A stretch of 64,000 bases of DNA from Saccharum officinarum (GCA_020631735.1 CM036197.1:40719880-40783879), one strand, 5' to 3'; numbered from the stretch's first letter, positions 1-10,229 are shown. Notes: generated by a model from the sequence alone, not told the origin. Numbers and translations: made by a program.

Positions 1-1540
1 GAGTTCACTGAGGACGACGCGAAGGTGGCGAAGGTGGTCCGCCCAAGACCTGCTGTAGATCAAAATATCGTCAAAAAACACGAGCACGAAGCGACGAAGA
101 AACGGCCGGAGCACGTCGTTCATGAGGGCCTGAAACGTGGCCGGGGCGTTGCACAGCCCGAACGGCATCACGAGGAACTCATATAAGCCGTCGTGGGTGC
201 GGAACGCCGTCTTGTGGACATCATCGGCCCACATCTGCACCTGGTGGTACCCCGAGCGCAAGTCGAGCTCGGTGAAAAAACGGGCACCATGGAGCTCGTC
301 CAGCAGCTCATCGACGACTGGGATGGGGTACGCATTCTTCACCATGATGGCGTTCAGCTCGCGGTAGTCAACGCAGAAGCGCCACGAGCCATCCGGCTTC
401 TTGACGAGGAGCACCGGGGAGGAAAACGCGGAGTCACTGCGCCGGACGATGCCCTGCGCCATCATGGACGTGCACTGCCGCTCCAGCTCATCCTTATGTG
501 CGGCGGGGTAGCGGTACGGCCGGACTGCCACCGGGCCCGAGCCGGGCTTGAGGGTGATGCGGTGTGCCCGCCCCCGGGCCGGCGGCAGACCGGTGGGCGC
601 CGCGAAGACGTCCCCGAAGGAGTCCAGCAGCTCATCGAGGAGGGGCTCGGTGACGGGGTTGGCTGCATGAAGATGGGGCGTCGATGAAGGAGCAATGCCG
701 CGCCAACAGACCTCCCGGCCCGCGTGCGTGAAGGCCATGGTGCCAGCCGCCATGTTCCAAACGATGTCGCCCAAGGGTGCCATCCAGTTAGTGCCGAGGA
801 CGACGTCGTAGCCCGCCAAGGGCATGATGTAGAGGTCGACGCCGAACTGCAGCCCGTCGATGACGACCGGAGCCTGACGAAGGACGCCCGGACAAGAAAC
901 GCGCTCACCGTTTGCCACGGTAGCCGTCAGACGAGGACGCGGCTCAATGGGCAGCCCCGCGCGCTGGGCCGCGGCCTCCCCGATGAAGCTATGCGTAGAG
1001 CCGGTGTCGATGAGGGCGATGAAGACCTCCGAGCCCACATGCACCCGAAGCTGGATGGTGCTGCTGACGGCCACGCCGGCAACCGCATGTAGCGAGAACA
1101 CCGGGGCCTCCTCGTCTGCCCCGTCCTCGTTGTCAAGCACCACGCCGTCAATGTGAAAGAGATGGCGGCAGGTCCGGTTATGGCCCCTGGAGTAGGGCTC
1201 ATTGCAATTGTAGCACAAGCCGAGGCGTCGACGTTCCGCCTGTTCCTCTGGGGAGAGGCGGCGTGCCTGGCTGGGCGCCCCAGGGGCGCGCGGCACCGGC
1301 AGAGCAGCCGACGCGGGCACGGGCAGCGCGGCTGCCGTTGGCGCAGGTGCCGCCGGGGTGGGCAGGAGCGACGGCACTGATGTAGCCGGCCGGCCCGCTA
1401 GAGCTGGTAACTGTGCGCGTGGCGCGGAGCGGCTCGCCGGTGGTGGCAGCCGGTCGAGCTCGATTAGCTCGCACTGGCGCGCGAGACTCATTGCCGCCGC
1501 TAGGGTTTCCGGGTGATGGATACGGACGGCGTGGCTTAGC
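1..1540 (-). CDS. Ty3/gypsy gag C-terminus, protease and reverse transcriptase (partial polyprotein)
   Basis: An uninterrupted minus-strand frame, with codons ending at positions of the form 3k, runs from about 1540 to the window edge. It carries a zinc knuckle of the form C-X2-C-X7-H-X3-C (CYNCNEPYSRGHNRTC, about 1222-1175). Next is an aspartic protease core IALIDTGSTHSFI (about 1020-980). Reverse-transcriptase blocks follow: KKPDGSWRFCVDYRELN (about 400-290), TELDLRSGYHQ (about 270-241), MPFGLCNAPATFQ (about 165-127) and the catalytic VFFDDILIYS (about 75-45). Both Asp residues of the FFDD box are present. I checked line by line and found no stop. The C-terminus, RNase H and integrase are outside the window. 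Confidence 0.9.
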
Positions 1541-2102
1541 GGCGGAAGGAGACCCCCGGGTAGAGCTGCACCCGTTGATCCTCATCCAGACGCCCCGCGC
1601 GCGGTAGGAGGGCCTGGAACCGATCTGAATACTCCTCCACCGTGCCGGTGCGGCGGCACTCGGACAGCTCAAAGAGTGGCGCCGAACGCAGGGGCGACCC
1701 AAAACGCAGATGAAGGAGATGCTTGAAGCGGCCCCAGGACGGCGTGCCTTCGTCCTCCAGGAGCTGATCGTACCACAGCTGGGCCACGCCATCCATGTTG
1801 AAGCCGGCCATCCACACCCGCTCCTCGGGCATGGTGCGTTGTTGCCGGAAATACGCCTCGCATTTGTTGGTGAAGAGGAGGGGATCGGTTTTGCCGTCGT
1901 AGCGAGGGAATTCCAGTTTCTGGAATCGGGGAGGGCGGTCGAGATCGCGAGGACCCCCGGGTGGGTCGCCGCCGCCGCCGCCGCAGCTCGACGACGAGGA
2001 TGATTTGTCCTTCAGGGCGGCCACGTCGGCCTGCATGGTGGACATCTCGGTGGTGAGGGACTCCAATTTCTGCATGATATCAGCGAGGGTGATGTCACCC
2101 AT
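1536..2102 (-). pseudogene. Ty3/gypsy gag, N-terminal part, frameshifted
   Basis: The ATG at 2102 opens a 188-codon frame with a short coiled N-terminus, a Ser/Gly-rich linker (residues about 35-55) and then a retrotransposon Gag core: PRYDGKTDPLLF, the AYF motif and the LWYDQLL motif (about residues 65-130). The frame ends at a TAA at 1536-1538. The frame that continues the protein (Leu/Pro-rich, then the zinc knuckle) is shifted by one base. The break lies at the five-C run 1553-1557 (five Gs on the coding strand), which looks one base short. This is either a true mutation, a sequencing homopolymer error or, less likely, a programmed shift. Confidence 0.85.
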
Positions 2103-2208
2103 GACTGATGTCGCCGAGGAAGCTGAGGACGGCGACGAGGTGGGCTGGTGGTGGTGGGTGGGTGCGGCTGTGGAGGGAGCGGCTGGGTGGGATGAAGAGG
2201 ATCGTCGG

Positions 2209-2221
2209 ACTCGAGATACCA
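2209..2221 (-). other. primer-binding site, partial initiator-Met type
   Basis: On the minus strand the bases three nucleotides after the LTR end read TGGTATCTCGAGT. The first seven match the common plant initiator-tRNA-Met PBS (TGGTATCAGAGC) and the rest diverge. Confidence 0.5.
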
Positions 2222-2224
2222 GGT

Positions 2225-2655
2225 TGTCAAGGGCGTTCGTGCCCAGGGACGGCGGACCTCGACTACGGAGTTCGTAGCCTCGATCCGTGGTAGCTCGGCA
2301 GGGTTATGCCCCCACGCCGATGATCTTCGTCAACCGGGTTATACCCCCTGGCTGCCGGCTTAGGAGAGTTGAGAGGAGATAAGATTGGTTTGCAATTGCC
2401 TGATTCCCTTCATAGTACGATTACAGATATATATGGCCTATGGCCCAACTAACTTGAAAACTAACTTAAAGTAACAAATCTCCACCAAATAGGAAACTAA
2501 AAATAGAAACACATCTCTTCTAAACCTAGCCACTAGTGGAGCCCGCGCCTGGCCCGTCACCTGGCGTGACCGGTGCCTGCTGTGTGGCGCGTTCCTAGGC
2601 ACGGCGCACGTCCCGAGCTCGGCGACGCCTGGTGTACGTGCGTCCGAACATGACA
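2225..2655 (-). repeat. 5' LTR of the Ty3/gypsy element (431 bp)
   Basis: On the minus strand the proposed LTR starts TGTCA at 2655 and ends TGACA at 2225, followed by ACC and then a PBS starting TGGTATC. A TATATAT stretch near 2426-2435 could be its TATA box. The right boundary was chosen from the TGTCA/TGACA symmetry; the partner LTR is outside the window, so it cannot be checked here. The possible TSD would be GAAAG at 2656-2660. Confidence 0.55.
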
Positions 2656-3214
2656 GAAAGTTGCAAGGTTGCAACCGAGCTTTTTCATTATGTGAGATTC
2701 ATCAACTGAAAAGAAAAGAAGTTATCACCAAAACATTCCACATCAATAAAAAAGACACTTACGCATTAGAGAGCCCCAAATGGCCATCTCGGGGGGGGGG
2801 GGGGGGGGGATGGGCTTACTGACAATTGTAGACCACTTAATCTCGTGCAAAAAAAAAAAATATCAATTTGGACAAATTCATAGCTTGTCGCAAGAGCATC
2901 AAATAAAATCTTCCCTTCAGAAGAGTACATTTCATCAGCTTGACGACACTTTGTAGAGTCCCTCTCTCTCCCTGATAAACAATAACATTAAGATTGCTTC
3001 CCCAACGACCAAATTCTCATGCACAATGCACCCCTAGTGACCAAAATCCTATGCACAATGCACCATATAATATTAAAGAATGGAACAACTGACCCAGTAA
3101 ATATGGTATAACACATAACCTGATCTTTATCTCTTGCACGTTTTCATCTGGTATCGAATATAGGAAGGAGTAGTTCTTCAAGTCAAAGCCTTTATATATA
3201 CTGCAGATAGAAGG
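2656..3214. other. intergenic, no gene; 19-G homopolymer at 2791-2809
   Basis: AT-rich DNA without a recognisable coding region. It contains an uninterrupted run of 19 G residues at 2791-2809, which could form a G-quadruplex and is prone to length error in sequencing. Confidence 0.7.
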
Positions 3215-3231
3215 ACGACCATTAGAACAAT

Positions 3232-3283
3232 CAACAACAACAACAACAACATAGCCTTTTGTCCCAAGCAAGTTGGGGTAGGC
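3232..3283 (-). mobile_element. 5'-truncated SINE tail with 17-bp target-site duplication
   Basis: A 52-bp minus-strand segment reads GCCTACCCCAACTTGCTTGG and so on, ending in TTG repeats. This resembles the 3' tail of grass SINEs; the Au family is my best guess from memory. It is flanked by a perfect 17-bp direct repeat, ACGACCATTAGAACAAT, at 3215-3231 and 3284-3300, the mark of target-primed reverse transcription. The body of the SINE (pol III boxes) is missing, so the copy is severely 5'-truncated. Confidence 0.75.
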
Positions 3284-3300
3284 ACGACCATTAGAACAAT

Positions 3301-3924
3301 ATTATTATGAAAAAAAAACCATTTTTAGTCAAAGCCTTTATATATACCTGCAAGAACATTTAAATAAAAAATTATATATTAGTTGATGCCAACATTTCGT
3401 CTCCTTCATTCTCTCGCCATTATTAGTTGATGCCAAGATTTTTAGTCAAAGCATCAATTGTATGAAAAAGGATACTTCTTACTTCATAGTTTCTTTGTAA
3501 GCTCAGAAACAGTGAAAGCTCTGCTCAGGAGAAACAGGACAAATTTCAGTGTTCATTATCATCAGTGACAAAGGATTATGACAAAAACAAAATGACGTTT
3601 TGGGTCTGCATAAAAACAATTCACATCGCAAACCTAGAATCAAAACTAATAACACAGAGTGCACCAAGGATGGATAAAAAAAATCTACCCGCAGCACATT
3701 TTCCAATTAGTACTTACTAATCGGCATGAGAAATGTAACACTACGTACTCAAAGAAAATCATTATCATCATCCAGATTATAGATACAAAAATCCCAGGGG
3801 AAACCACTTTCCGCATCTGAAGGCCACAGATGTCACAATCGTTGACACACAGCAACCACGCGCATCAGCTAAGACGAATCTACAGGCCAAAAAATCGAAA
3901 GCATTTAGAGACAGAATGCGGGTG
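3301..3924. other. intergenic, no gene recognised
   Basis: A stretch near 3329-3353 repeats the sequence around 3181-3206 (AGTCAAAGCCTTTATATATA), a local duplication about 148 bp apart. If the GC-rich exon at 3.9-4.2 kb is real, downstream exons could lie here, but I cannot identify any. Confidence 0.4.
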
Positions 3925-3927
3925 TCA

Positions 3928-4200
3928 CCTGAGGCCAGAAGTTGATACGCAGCAACCACGCCCGTCGTCGTAGAGCCCCGCGACACCGCGGTAGATCAGC
4001 TTCCGCTCCAGCGTGTTCACCACCGCCTGTCGCAGCGCCTCCATGACGGCGCCACCCACACCCGCCCCGACGCCTGCTGCAGCCGGCGCACAGCGGCGCC
4101 GGCCACGACCTTGAGCGCCTCGACCGTGGTACCCACGTGGGCCTTCGACGCGCCGCCGCCAACGGCCGGAGCTAGGGTTTTGAGCCTGGGGAGGCGCGCG
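3928..4200 (-). CDS. possible first exon of an unidentified gene, or a gene fragment
   Basis: A GC-rich minus-strand block begins after an AAACCCTAGC motif typical of plant leaders. One frame from an ATG at about 4044 starts MEALRQAVVNTLERKLIYRG and continues as VAGLYDDGRG, and a CAG/GTGACA donor-like site lies at 3927/3928. A second, overlapping frame just upstream (ASKAHVGTTVEALKVVAG) also looks protein-like, so a frameshift between the two is possible. I do not recognise the family and found no downstream exon. It could be a broken gene or a captured fragment. Confidence 0.3.
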
Positions 4201-4808
4201 TGGGGAGGGAGGGGAGAGGACTCGGAGTAGTGCATGGGCGAGAGAAGTCGAGCTTGGACTGCGGGGCTGGTGGCCGGCTGCCGGCGGCCTGGCCTGGTGT
4301 GCGGCGCACTGGGGAGAAGATCGCTGGAGCCCGCGTCTGGCGCGTGAGGGAGAGGAGGCGTCGGGACTCGGGAGAGCGAGGGGTCGCGTGCAAGGAGGCG
4401 TCTCGGCAGAGAGAGGGAGTCGGGCACGGGGTGGAAGCGGTGCCGCATGAGGGAGGACTGATCCGAGCGTTGTCAGCCGTTGGATGTGAGTGAGTAAGAG
4501 GAATGAGACGGTAGAGTAAATCATGTCCATTCATTTGAAAGTTTTGACTGTAGCTGCGTCATTTTTCTTGGTGCACTTAGCATTGCTGCTGACTGTGGTG
4601 GATAGATTAGCGTGTGGCTTTAGAAAAGTTTAAACCGGTGCATTATTAGTAGTAGTAGATTGTTGTACACAATAGCAGAGATGAATAACTTTTTAGGGAA
4701 CCGAATAGATCTAATAGCGATTGATGTCATTGGTGATTATGCTATACCTAATTGATAGTAAGATGTTTTTGATTTTCGTGGGAATTTCTAGGATCTATAT
4801 TTTGTTTT
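4201..4808. other. no gene recognised
   Basis: Purine-rich upstream flank (about 4200-4400) of the possible exon, then AT-rich DNA. The long open frames here follow from GC-rich composition and show no domain. Confidence 0.4.
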
Positions 4809-4905
4809 GTCTTTTGTTGTCTTGTGATGATTAACATGCAAGCTTCGATGAGGTCCTATTTGTCTTTTGTTGTCTTGTGATGATTAACATGTAAGCTTCG
4901 ATGAG
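4809..4905. repeat. tandem duplication, 52-bp unit, two copies
   Basis: The sequence TGTCTTTTGTTGTCTTGTGA and what follows at 4809-4860 is repeated at 4861-4905 with one visible change (GCAAGC to GTAAGC). The high identity suggests a recent slippage or unequal exchange. Confidence 0.85.
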
Positions 4906-5235
4906 AACCTCTAGTTAGAATTTTTAGAATTTATCTTCTCTTCTAATGTACTTATAGGATATATAAACTCTTGTTACATTCCTTTCTATGACTTTATAAA
5001 TCTATAGTTTAGCTTTTAACTTTTAATCAAGCCGTTGAAACTTTTCAAATGTTAAATAGAAACTTTAGTGTTCTTTATCTTTTTATTTGAAATTTGTTTT
5101 TTTATTAAAAAGAGTCGAGGTTTCTAGTAGTATTGGTTTACACATGTTTAGTTGAAACTCGGCTTACACCGCAGCACTAAACATGTGAATTTGTTAAGGG
5201 GCCAATTTGTTATATCATAGATTATTTGTGTAGTA

Positions 5236-5380
5236 CTTTATCCATTCCAAATTATAAGACATTTTGACTTTTCTAGATACATTCTTTTAATATGTATCAG
5301 ACATAGTGTATATCTATGTGCATAGAAAAAGATATGCATCTAGAAAAGCCAAAACGTCTTATAATTTGGAATGGATTGAG
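5236..5380. mobile_element. Stowaway-like MITE (145 bp)
   Basis: Inverted ends start CTTTATCCATTCCAAATTAT on the left and CTCAATCCATTCCAAATTAT on the reverse strand of the right, extending through CTTTTCTAGAT. The element is flanked by TA dinucleotides (5234-5235 and 5381-5382), as expected for Tc1/mariner-derived Stowaway elements. There is no coding capacity. Confidence 0.85.
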
Positions 5381-5455
5381 TATTGTTTTATGATGATAGA
5401 GTGCTCAAAATTAAATTACTGATATTAAATGGTGGATAATTTATAAAATCATTAG

Positions 5456-5800
5456 AGATATTTTAAATTATCTTTCATAATGGTAGATGTGCGTAATTTG
5501 GATACAAAGTTAGAGGGTTATTTAAAATTATCTTTGATAATGAAAAGTCTAGGTAATTTAGCAACAATATGTTAGGGGTTATTTTGAATTATGTTTCATA
5601 ATGACAAAGGTGGGTAATTTATATGTAAATTTAGGGGTTATTTGAATTATGTTTCATAATGACAAATGTGAGTAATTTACATACAATGTAGGGGTTATTT
5701 TAAATTATTTTCCTAATAGCAGAGGTGGATAATTTATATGCAAAATTAGGAGGTTACTTTATGCATTTTTCATAATAGTAGAGGGGGGCAATTTGTTAAA
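5456..5800. repeat. degenerate minisatellite, about 60-bp unit, about six copies
   Basis: Successive copies share a core of the form AATTATxTTTCATAATGxxAxAGGTGGGTAATTT followed by TTAGGGGTTATTT. Copies begin at about 5456, 5519, 5580, 5640, 5700 and 5755. Copies differ by several substitutions and small indels, so the array is old. Confidence 0.8.
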
Positions 5801-6467
5801 AAAATATAATAGCAATGATGATTAGAATCTATTATATTAAAGGTCAAATGCTTTTGATTATTGTGAGAATTTTGAGAATTTATTTCTTTTCCTAGCGTGT
5901 CTGGTAAGAATTAACGTGGTGTATCTGTTGGGGCCTCCAATTAGCAATAATAAGATTAGATACAACATAAAATATTCTTTTGTAATATGTTTATTTGGTG
6001 CCATAAACATTTCTATGTTTTTCTATAAATTTAGTCAAACATAGAAAAACCTAACTTAAGACAATTCTAAGAAATGATTTATTCAAAGCCTGACTTAACA
6101 CAATTATAGGACCGGCCTCAATCCAAGTCCAAGATGAAATTAGTAATTATAATTTATGACCTAGCTGCTTTAAGATCCGTAAAGAGTTTTTAAAGAGGAT
6201 CACCGGAGCAAAACACAAATTCATAAGCTTGTGTGTCATAAATAGACCTGATCCATAAGTAAGTTGATAAAAATGTATGTTTCGTTGTAAATATGTTTGC
6301 TAGTTTTATAACTAAAGTTTGAGCAAGTTTAGTAAAGTTCGGTATAAAAAAATATAAGTTGAGTGTCACGGGTCAATATAAGTAAAGTGGCACTCAATAT
6401 AATTACGCTATAAAAGTATAAGGAAAATCACGTCCTTAATCTCCATTTTACATGTTGCACAAAGGCT
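5801..6467. other. intergenic, no gene
   Basis: AT-rich. Phrases such as AAATTTAGTCAAACATAGAAAAACCTAACTTA (about 6029-6060) resemble the interior of decayed Stowaway-type MITEs seen elsewhere in the window. Element ends could not be placed. Confidence 0.4.
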
Positions 6468-6663
6468 TTATTCTCGTATACCATCCATATGCTCATCAAG
6501 CTCCACCTTCAAAGCACGTAGCAAGGTGTGTTCGAACTGTGGTCGTTTCTTCCCCTTTTCGTCTTGGGATGGTGGCAATGCAAAGATGAGAGGGGAGTGC
6601 AGGCTGGGGCGATAACCTCCGCAGATGCTCCACCAGCAAAACTCCAACCTATCAGAAGACAAT

Positions 6664-6794
6664 GGCCCCGTTCGGCTGAAATTATAAGCCGGCTGAAAAA
6701 CACTGTTGACTGATTTTTTGTGAGAGAAAAATATTGTTCCGGCTGAAAAAAAACAAGCTGAATAAGACGGATTATAAGCCAGATGAATAGGGCC
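6664..6794. mobile_element. Tourist-like MITE (131 bp) in the F-box coding sequence
   Basis: The ends are GGCCCCGTTCGGCTG on the left and, reverse-complemented, GGCCCTATTCATCTG on the right, each followed by GCTTATAA-type inner sequence. The TSD is AAT at 6661-6663 and 6795-6797. It interrupts the F-box frame about 64 codons before the stop. Confidence 0.85.
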
Positions 6795-7350
6795 AATGAC
6801 GGATACCGAGGATCATCTGGGAGATCCAGTCGCTCGTCAAACGAGAGAGAATCAATGTTGGAGGACGATGAGTATCCTCTCGTGTCATACTTGTACACAA
6901 ACTTTCCAAACCTGTAGTATAACGTCTGGGCGTGGTCAATCCAGGCGCCCCTCGGCATGGTGAGGGCGAAGGGGTCGTCGAAGCAGAAGCTATAGCGTAG
7001 ATCCCAATACAGCTTGTTGTCCTCTTGCTCCTTGCCCTCAAGCTCACATGGCGGCTTCATGACCCAGAACTGGGTCTTCTTGCGAGACACAGGATAAAAG
7101 CCAACGTTCACGACGAGGCACATCTGCCCGTTCAGATCGAATCCGTCGGCCAACAGACAAAAGCCACCCCGCAGATGGTGCCAGGCCTCGTGATAATCAT
7201 CGAAGCTGTACGGGATACGGTACGAGCGGGGCGTCTCCGCGGCCACATCGACGACCAACATTCGCGCAGCGCGGGCTCGTTTGCCTGCCAAATCAGCGGT
7301 CGGCACGAATATATTCCCATCGATGTGTACCGGCGCCGGAGATTGGACTG

Positions 7351-7594
7351 GGCCCGGTTTAGATGTAATTTTTTTTTTTCAAAATGGGCACTATAGCGTT
7401 TTCGTTGTTATTTGGTAAATATTGTCCAATCATGATCTAATTAAGCTTAAAAGATTCATCTCGTCCATTTCGTCTAAACTGTGTAATTAGTTTTATTTTT
7501 TATCTATATTTAATGCTTCATGTATGTGTCCAAAGATTCGATGTGACGGAGAATCTGAAAAATTTTGCAAATTTTTTTGGAACTAAACAGGGCC
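7351..7594. mobile_element. GGCC-type Tourist-like MITE (about 244 bp) in the F-box coding sequence
   Basis: The left end is GGCCCGGTTTAG; the right end reverse-complemented is GGCCCTGTTTAG. The interior carries the family phrases (reverse strand) CGTCACATCGAATCTTTGGA and AAGCATTAAATATAGATAAA, shared with the copy at 18505-18744. The 3-bp TSD is ambiguous by microhomology (CTG or TGG), but all choices give the same empty site. Confidence 0.85.
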
Positions 7595-8182
7595 TGGGTG
7601 AAACCGGGAGAGGTAGGAGCATTGGCGCCAGCCACCGCCGCCACCCAGGGTGTACACGGCTATGTAGTTAGTCTCATCTGTGGATGTGTGCCATCGTGGG
7701 AAAGAGAGCCTGAACATCTTGTATTCCTTGGTCGGTGTGCTCAACCCCAAGACGAAGAGATGCGACAGCTGGGGGTCCCCTGTAGGGAGCGGAGGTGCCT
7801 TTGGAAGCTGCAGCGTCTCGCCGGTGACGGGGTTGCACACGACCACAGGCGCTTGATCGTGGTCGAGCGCGAAGCAGAGCCAGTCGTTGCAGACGCCGGC
7901 GAGGCGGTATCCGCTGGGGATGGCAACCTGGGACAAGGCTGTAGCGGACGAAAGGTTGAAGAAACTGGCCTCGTCGCTCCTTCCGGGCTTGCGGGTTTTT
8001 GTGACGAGCAGGACCTCCGGCTCCGACGATGCGGCGGCGGCATGATAGGCCACGTGGAGCTTGCGGAAGGAGGGGTCTGCGACGATGCTGCACCACAGCT
8101 TGCAAACGCAGGATGACCGGACAAAGTCCTTGGTCGGTAGCCTCAGCAAGATGTCCGGTATGATATCTGTAGGGATTTCCAT

Positions 8183-8883
8183 GCGGTCCTCAGATTTCTG
8201 AGGGTCTCCCACTGCAGGAAGAAATTGTTTGAAACCCTAATGTTTTGACGTGATGTTGTATTGATCCTCGGTAGATATACGAGCAAGAGACGATTAGAAA
8301 GTTATTATATATTTATGTCTAGACTAGAGTCTGTATCTAATACAGAGTAACATTTATGGTCGATGCAAACAGTTTTTATTTTGGCAAAAATCGGAGAAAC
8401 TCAGATGAGAAGGCTGTTTGAAAATAACGCTATAGAAAATGGCATGGAGACTAATTAACCTACATGTCTTATTGTATATATAAGAATTTTTTTAATTATT
8501 GATTAAAAGGGGAGGAGCTGGGTTATGAGCGTTGAATGGGAGGAGCTGATCACAGGCATCGTCCCTAATACGTTTATGTAATCGCTGCTGCTGCTGCATT
8601 CAGATGAGTAATTGAAACACCCATTTTTTTTAAAAAAAAAATTAACCAATACTCTGCTCAGAGTCGCGGAACACTGCCGCTTAAAGCAAGAGAGGGAGAC
8701 AAGCGGCAAAAAAACAAACAGAGAGGAAGAAAAGCGAAGCATCGAATTCCTACTATGCTTTTCTAGCCAGATTTCTACTCATAAAACGGTGTTACTCGTG
8801 CCCGGACGTACGGACATACGCCCATGTCTAGAAGCCCGTGCCTGCACTATGTTTCACTCAAGCGGGGGGCCATGTCGCCCGAA
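8183..8883. other. upstream flank of the F-box gene, no further gene recognised
   Basis: This is the putative promoter or 5' leader side of the F-box gene. AT-rich up to about 8780, then GC-rich. No convincing TATA box or conserved element could be assigned. Confidence 0.4.
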
Positions 8884-9060
8884 CATCGTCCGTGCCGCAT
8901 GACCCCGCGCAGGGACCGTTCGCGCCCCTCCGGTTCCCACACGAATGTTGCACGCCCGGACATCGCTCGTGCTGCCCGATCCCATGTGGGGACCGCTTGT
9001 GCCCCCTCGGCTTCCCACGCGCAAGCATGCGGGACCATCTGTGCCCGCTTGGCAACGCCC
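8884..9060. repeat. GC-rich imperfect tandem repeat, about 77-bp unit
   Basis: The block CATCGTCCGTGCCGC...GGGACCGTTCGCGCCCCTCC...TTCCCACACG starting at 8884 recurs from 8961 as CATCGCTCGTGCTGC...GGGGACCGCTTGTGCCCCCTCG...TTCCCACGCG. A partial third copy begins at about 9028. Long open frames here result from composition. Confidence 0.6.
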
Positions 9061-9095
9061 CAACAGCTGCAGTAGGCGGCTGTGGCAGGTAAGTC

Positions 9096-9475
9096 CCATT
9101 ACAACATGTGCAACATCAGATCTACTTTTGCAACATAAAGATGTAACATGTGCAACATACGACTAAAACAGCTGAAACACTTGCAACATACGTCTTTTTT
9201 AGAGAGGTTACAACATACGTCCGAAACACTTGCAAAACGCCTAAAAACATTTGAAAGCTATTACAAACATATGCAACATGCAGATAAAACTCTTACAACA
9301 TACATGTAAACTATATACAATACCCAGTTAAAATACTTGTGACATATGTGTATAGCCATTGCAACAAATACAACATCCAGATCCACTGAAACACTTGCAA
9401 TGTACCTTTGAAATATTTGAAACACTTGCAACGTACATCTGAAACGTCTAAAACACTTGAAACATCTCCTTGTTA
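9096..9475. repeat. degenerate array of the motif (AAACACTT)GCAACATACGTCT
   Basis: Phrases such as GAAACACTTGCAACATACGT, ACAACATACGTCCGAAACAC and GAAACACTTGCAACGTACAT recur at irregular spacing of about 20-30 bp. This is a repeat often seen in grass genomes, probably inside a larger non-autonomous transposon. A CGTCCGGACG motif lies to the right (about 9820) and a related CCCGGACGTACGGAC to the left (about 8800). I could not establish termini or a TSD. Confidence 0.6.
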
Positions 9476-10229
9476 CTTGAGAGAACGAAGGCTCGTTGGC
9501 GTGTGGAGTTCACTGGAGACACCGGGCCGGCGGTGCTTTTAGGTGGGGGCCGGCGGCGATGGCTGCGCGCCTCGACAGGGGGCATCAGCCGCGCGAATGG
9601 AAGAGGACAGCCGCGCGCTGCGCCGGCAGACGAGTGTCGGGACTCGAAGGCGACAAGCCGCGCCACTCTGCGCCTAGGCGGTAGGGAACGCTGCGGGTGC
9701 CCCGCGCCTGGTCCTCGCGGTGGCCATTGCCTCTAGCCTAGGTGCCTCTTGAGCACTGGTACGAGGGGTGAGTGGACGATCGGATAGGAGGGGGTCGTTA
9801 TGACGGCGTCAGGGAGCGTCCGGACGGACAGCGTTACCGCTCCTAAAAGGCTCGGAATATATCGTCCATCGGCAGAACGAAATCAATCCCACAAAACACG
9901 ACATCGGACTCTGGCCTAAAAAAGGCTCCGGAAAAATCATCCAAACGAACACACCTAAAAAAGCTCTAGAAAAATCTACTTCCTATATCATATTTGCGTC
10001 TGTTGCCCCGCTCTGTCGATCGCGTGCCTCCTAAAGTCGTATCTTGCATGCCCACATACAATATGGTTTCGATATATGCATACGTTGCGTGCTCGGTTTC
10101 CCAATCAATCACATAGGCATGGAAACGACCGGTCTCACACACATCATCCGAGGGTACACAGCGAGGAGAGCACGTACGGACGGGTCCGATCAGCATCCGT
10201 GCCGCCAGGACTTCAATCTGCAAGCGTGA
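9476..10229. other. no gene recognised; probably part of the flanking repeat
   Basis: GC-rich to about 9840 and then mixed composition. Open frames lack any domain I know. Confidence 0.4.

Larger units (their letters stand above)
1..2655 (-). mobile_element. Ty3/gypsy LTR retrotransposon, 5' part, cut by window edge
   Basis: Reading on the minus strand, the order is LTR (2655-2225), primer-binding site, gag (from 2102), zinc knuckle (about 1222), aspartic protease (about 1000) and reverse transcriptase (about 500 to 1). The order gag-PR-RT without a preceding integrase fits Ty3/gypsy. The element leaves the window inside the RT, so RNase H, integrase and the 3' LTR are not visible. One single-base frameshift near 1553-1557 is the only coding break I found, so the copy looks fairly young. 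The gag style and short LTR suggest a small chromovirus of the Reina kind; that lineage call is an inference. Confidence 0.9.
6468..8182 (-). pseudogene. F-box protein gene split by two MITEs
   Basis: The minus-strand frame starts at ATG 8182 (an upstream GTG at 8212 is in frame but is not a plant-type start). Residues 3 to about 43 form an F-box (IPTDIIPDILLRLPTKDFVR, then CKLWCSIVADPSFRKLH), the Skp1-binding module of SCF ubiquitin ligases. It is followed by an F-box-associated region with GYRLAGVCNDWLCFAL, VCNPVTGETLQLP and, past the first insertion, VHIDGNIF and QFWVMKPP. Two MITEs interrupt the coding sequence: 7351-7594 and 6664-6794. Ignoring each element and one copy of its 3-bp duplication, the three pieces share one reading frame ending at TAA 6468. 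That gives about 444 residues, a normal length for this grass family. A splice-acceptor-like TTTCTTCCTGCAG lies just upstream (8225-8213), so a 5' exon may exist. As it stands the gene is probably null. Confidence 0.85.

Noticed and set aside
193..1380. Plus-strand open frames
   Set aside because: They are antisense shadows of the minus-strand Ty3 gag-pol frame, whose protease and RT motifs are unambiguous.
8183..8212. F-box start at GTG 8212
   Set aside because: Plants initiate at ATG, and the ATG at 8182 directly precedes the F-box. The upstream stretch follows a splice-acceptor-like CAG.
8860..9092. Overlapping frames on both strands that might be a small gene
   Set aside because: They come from an imperfect 77-bp GC-rich tandem repeat.
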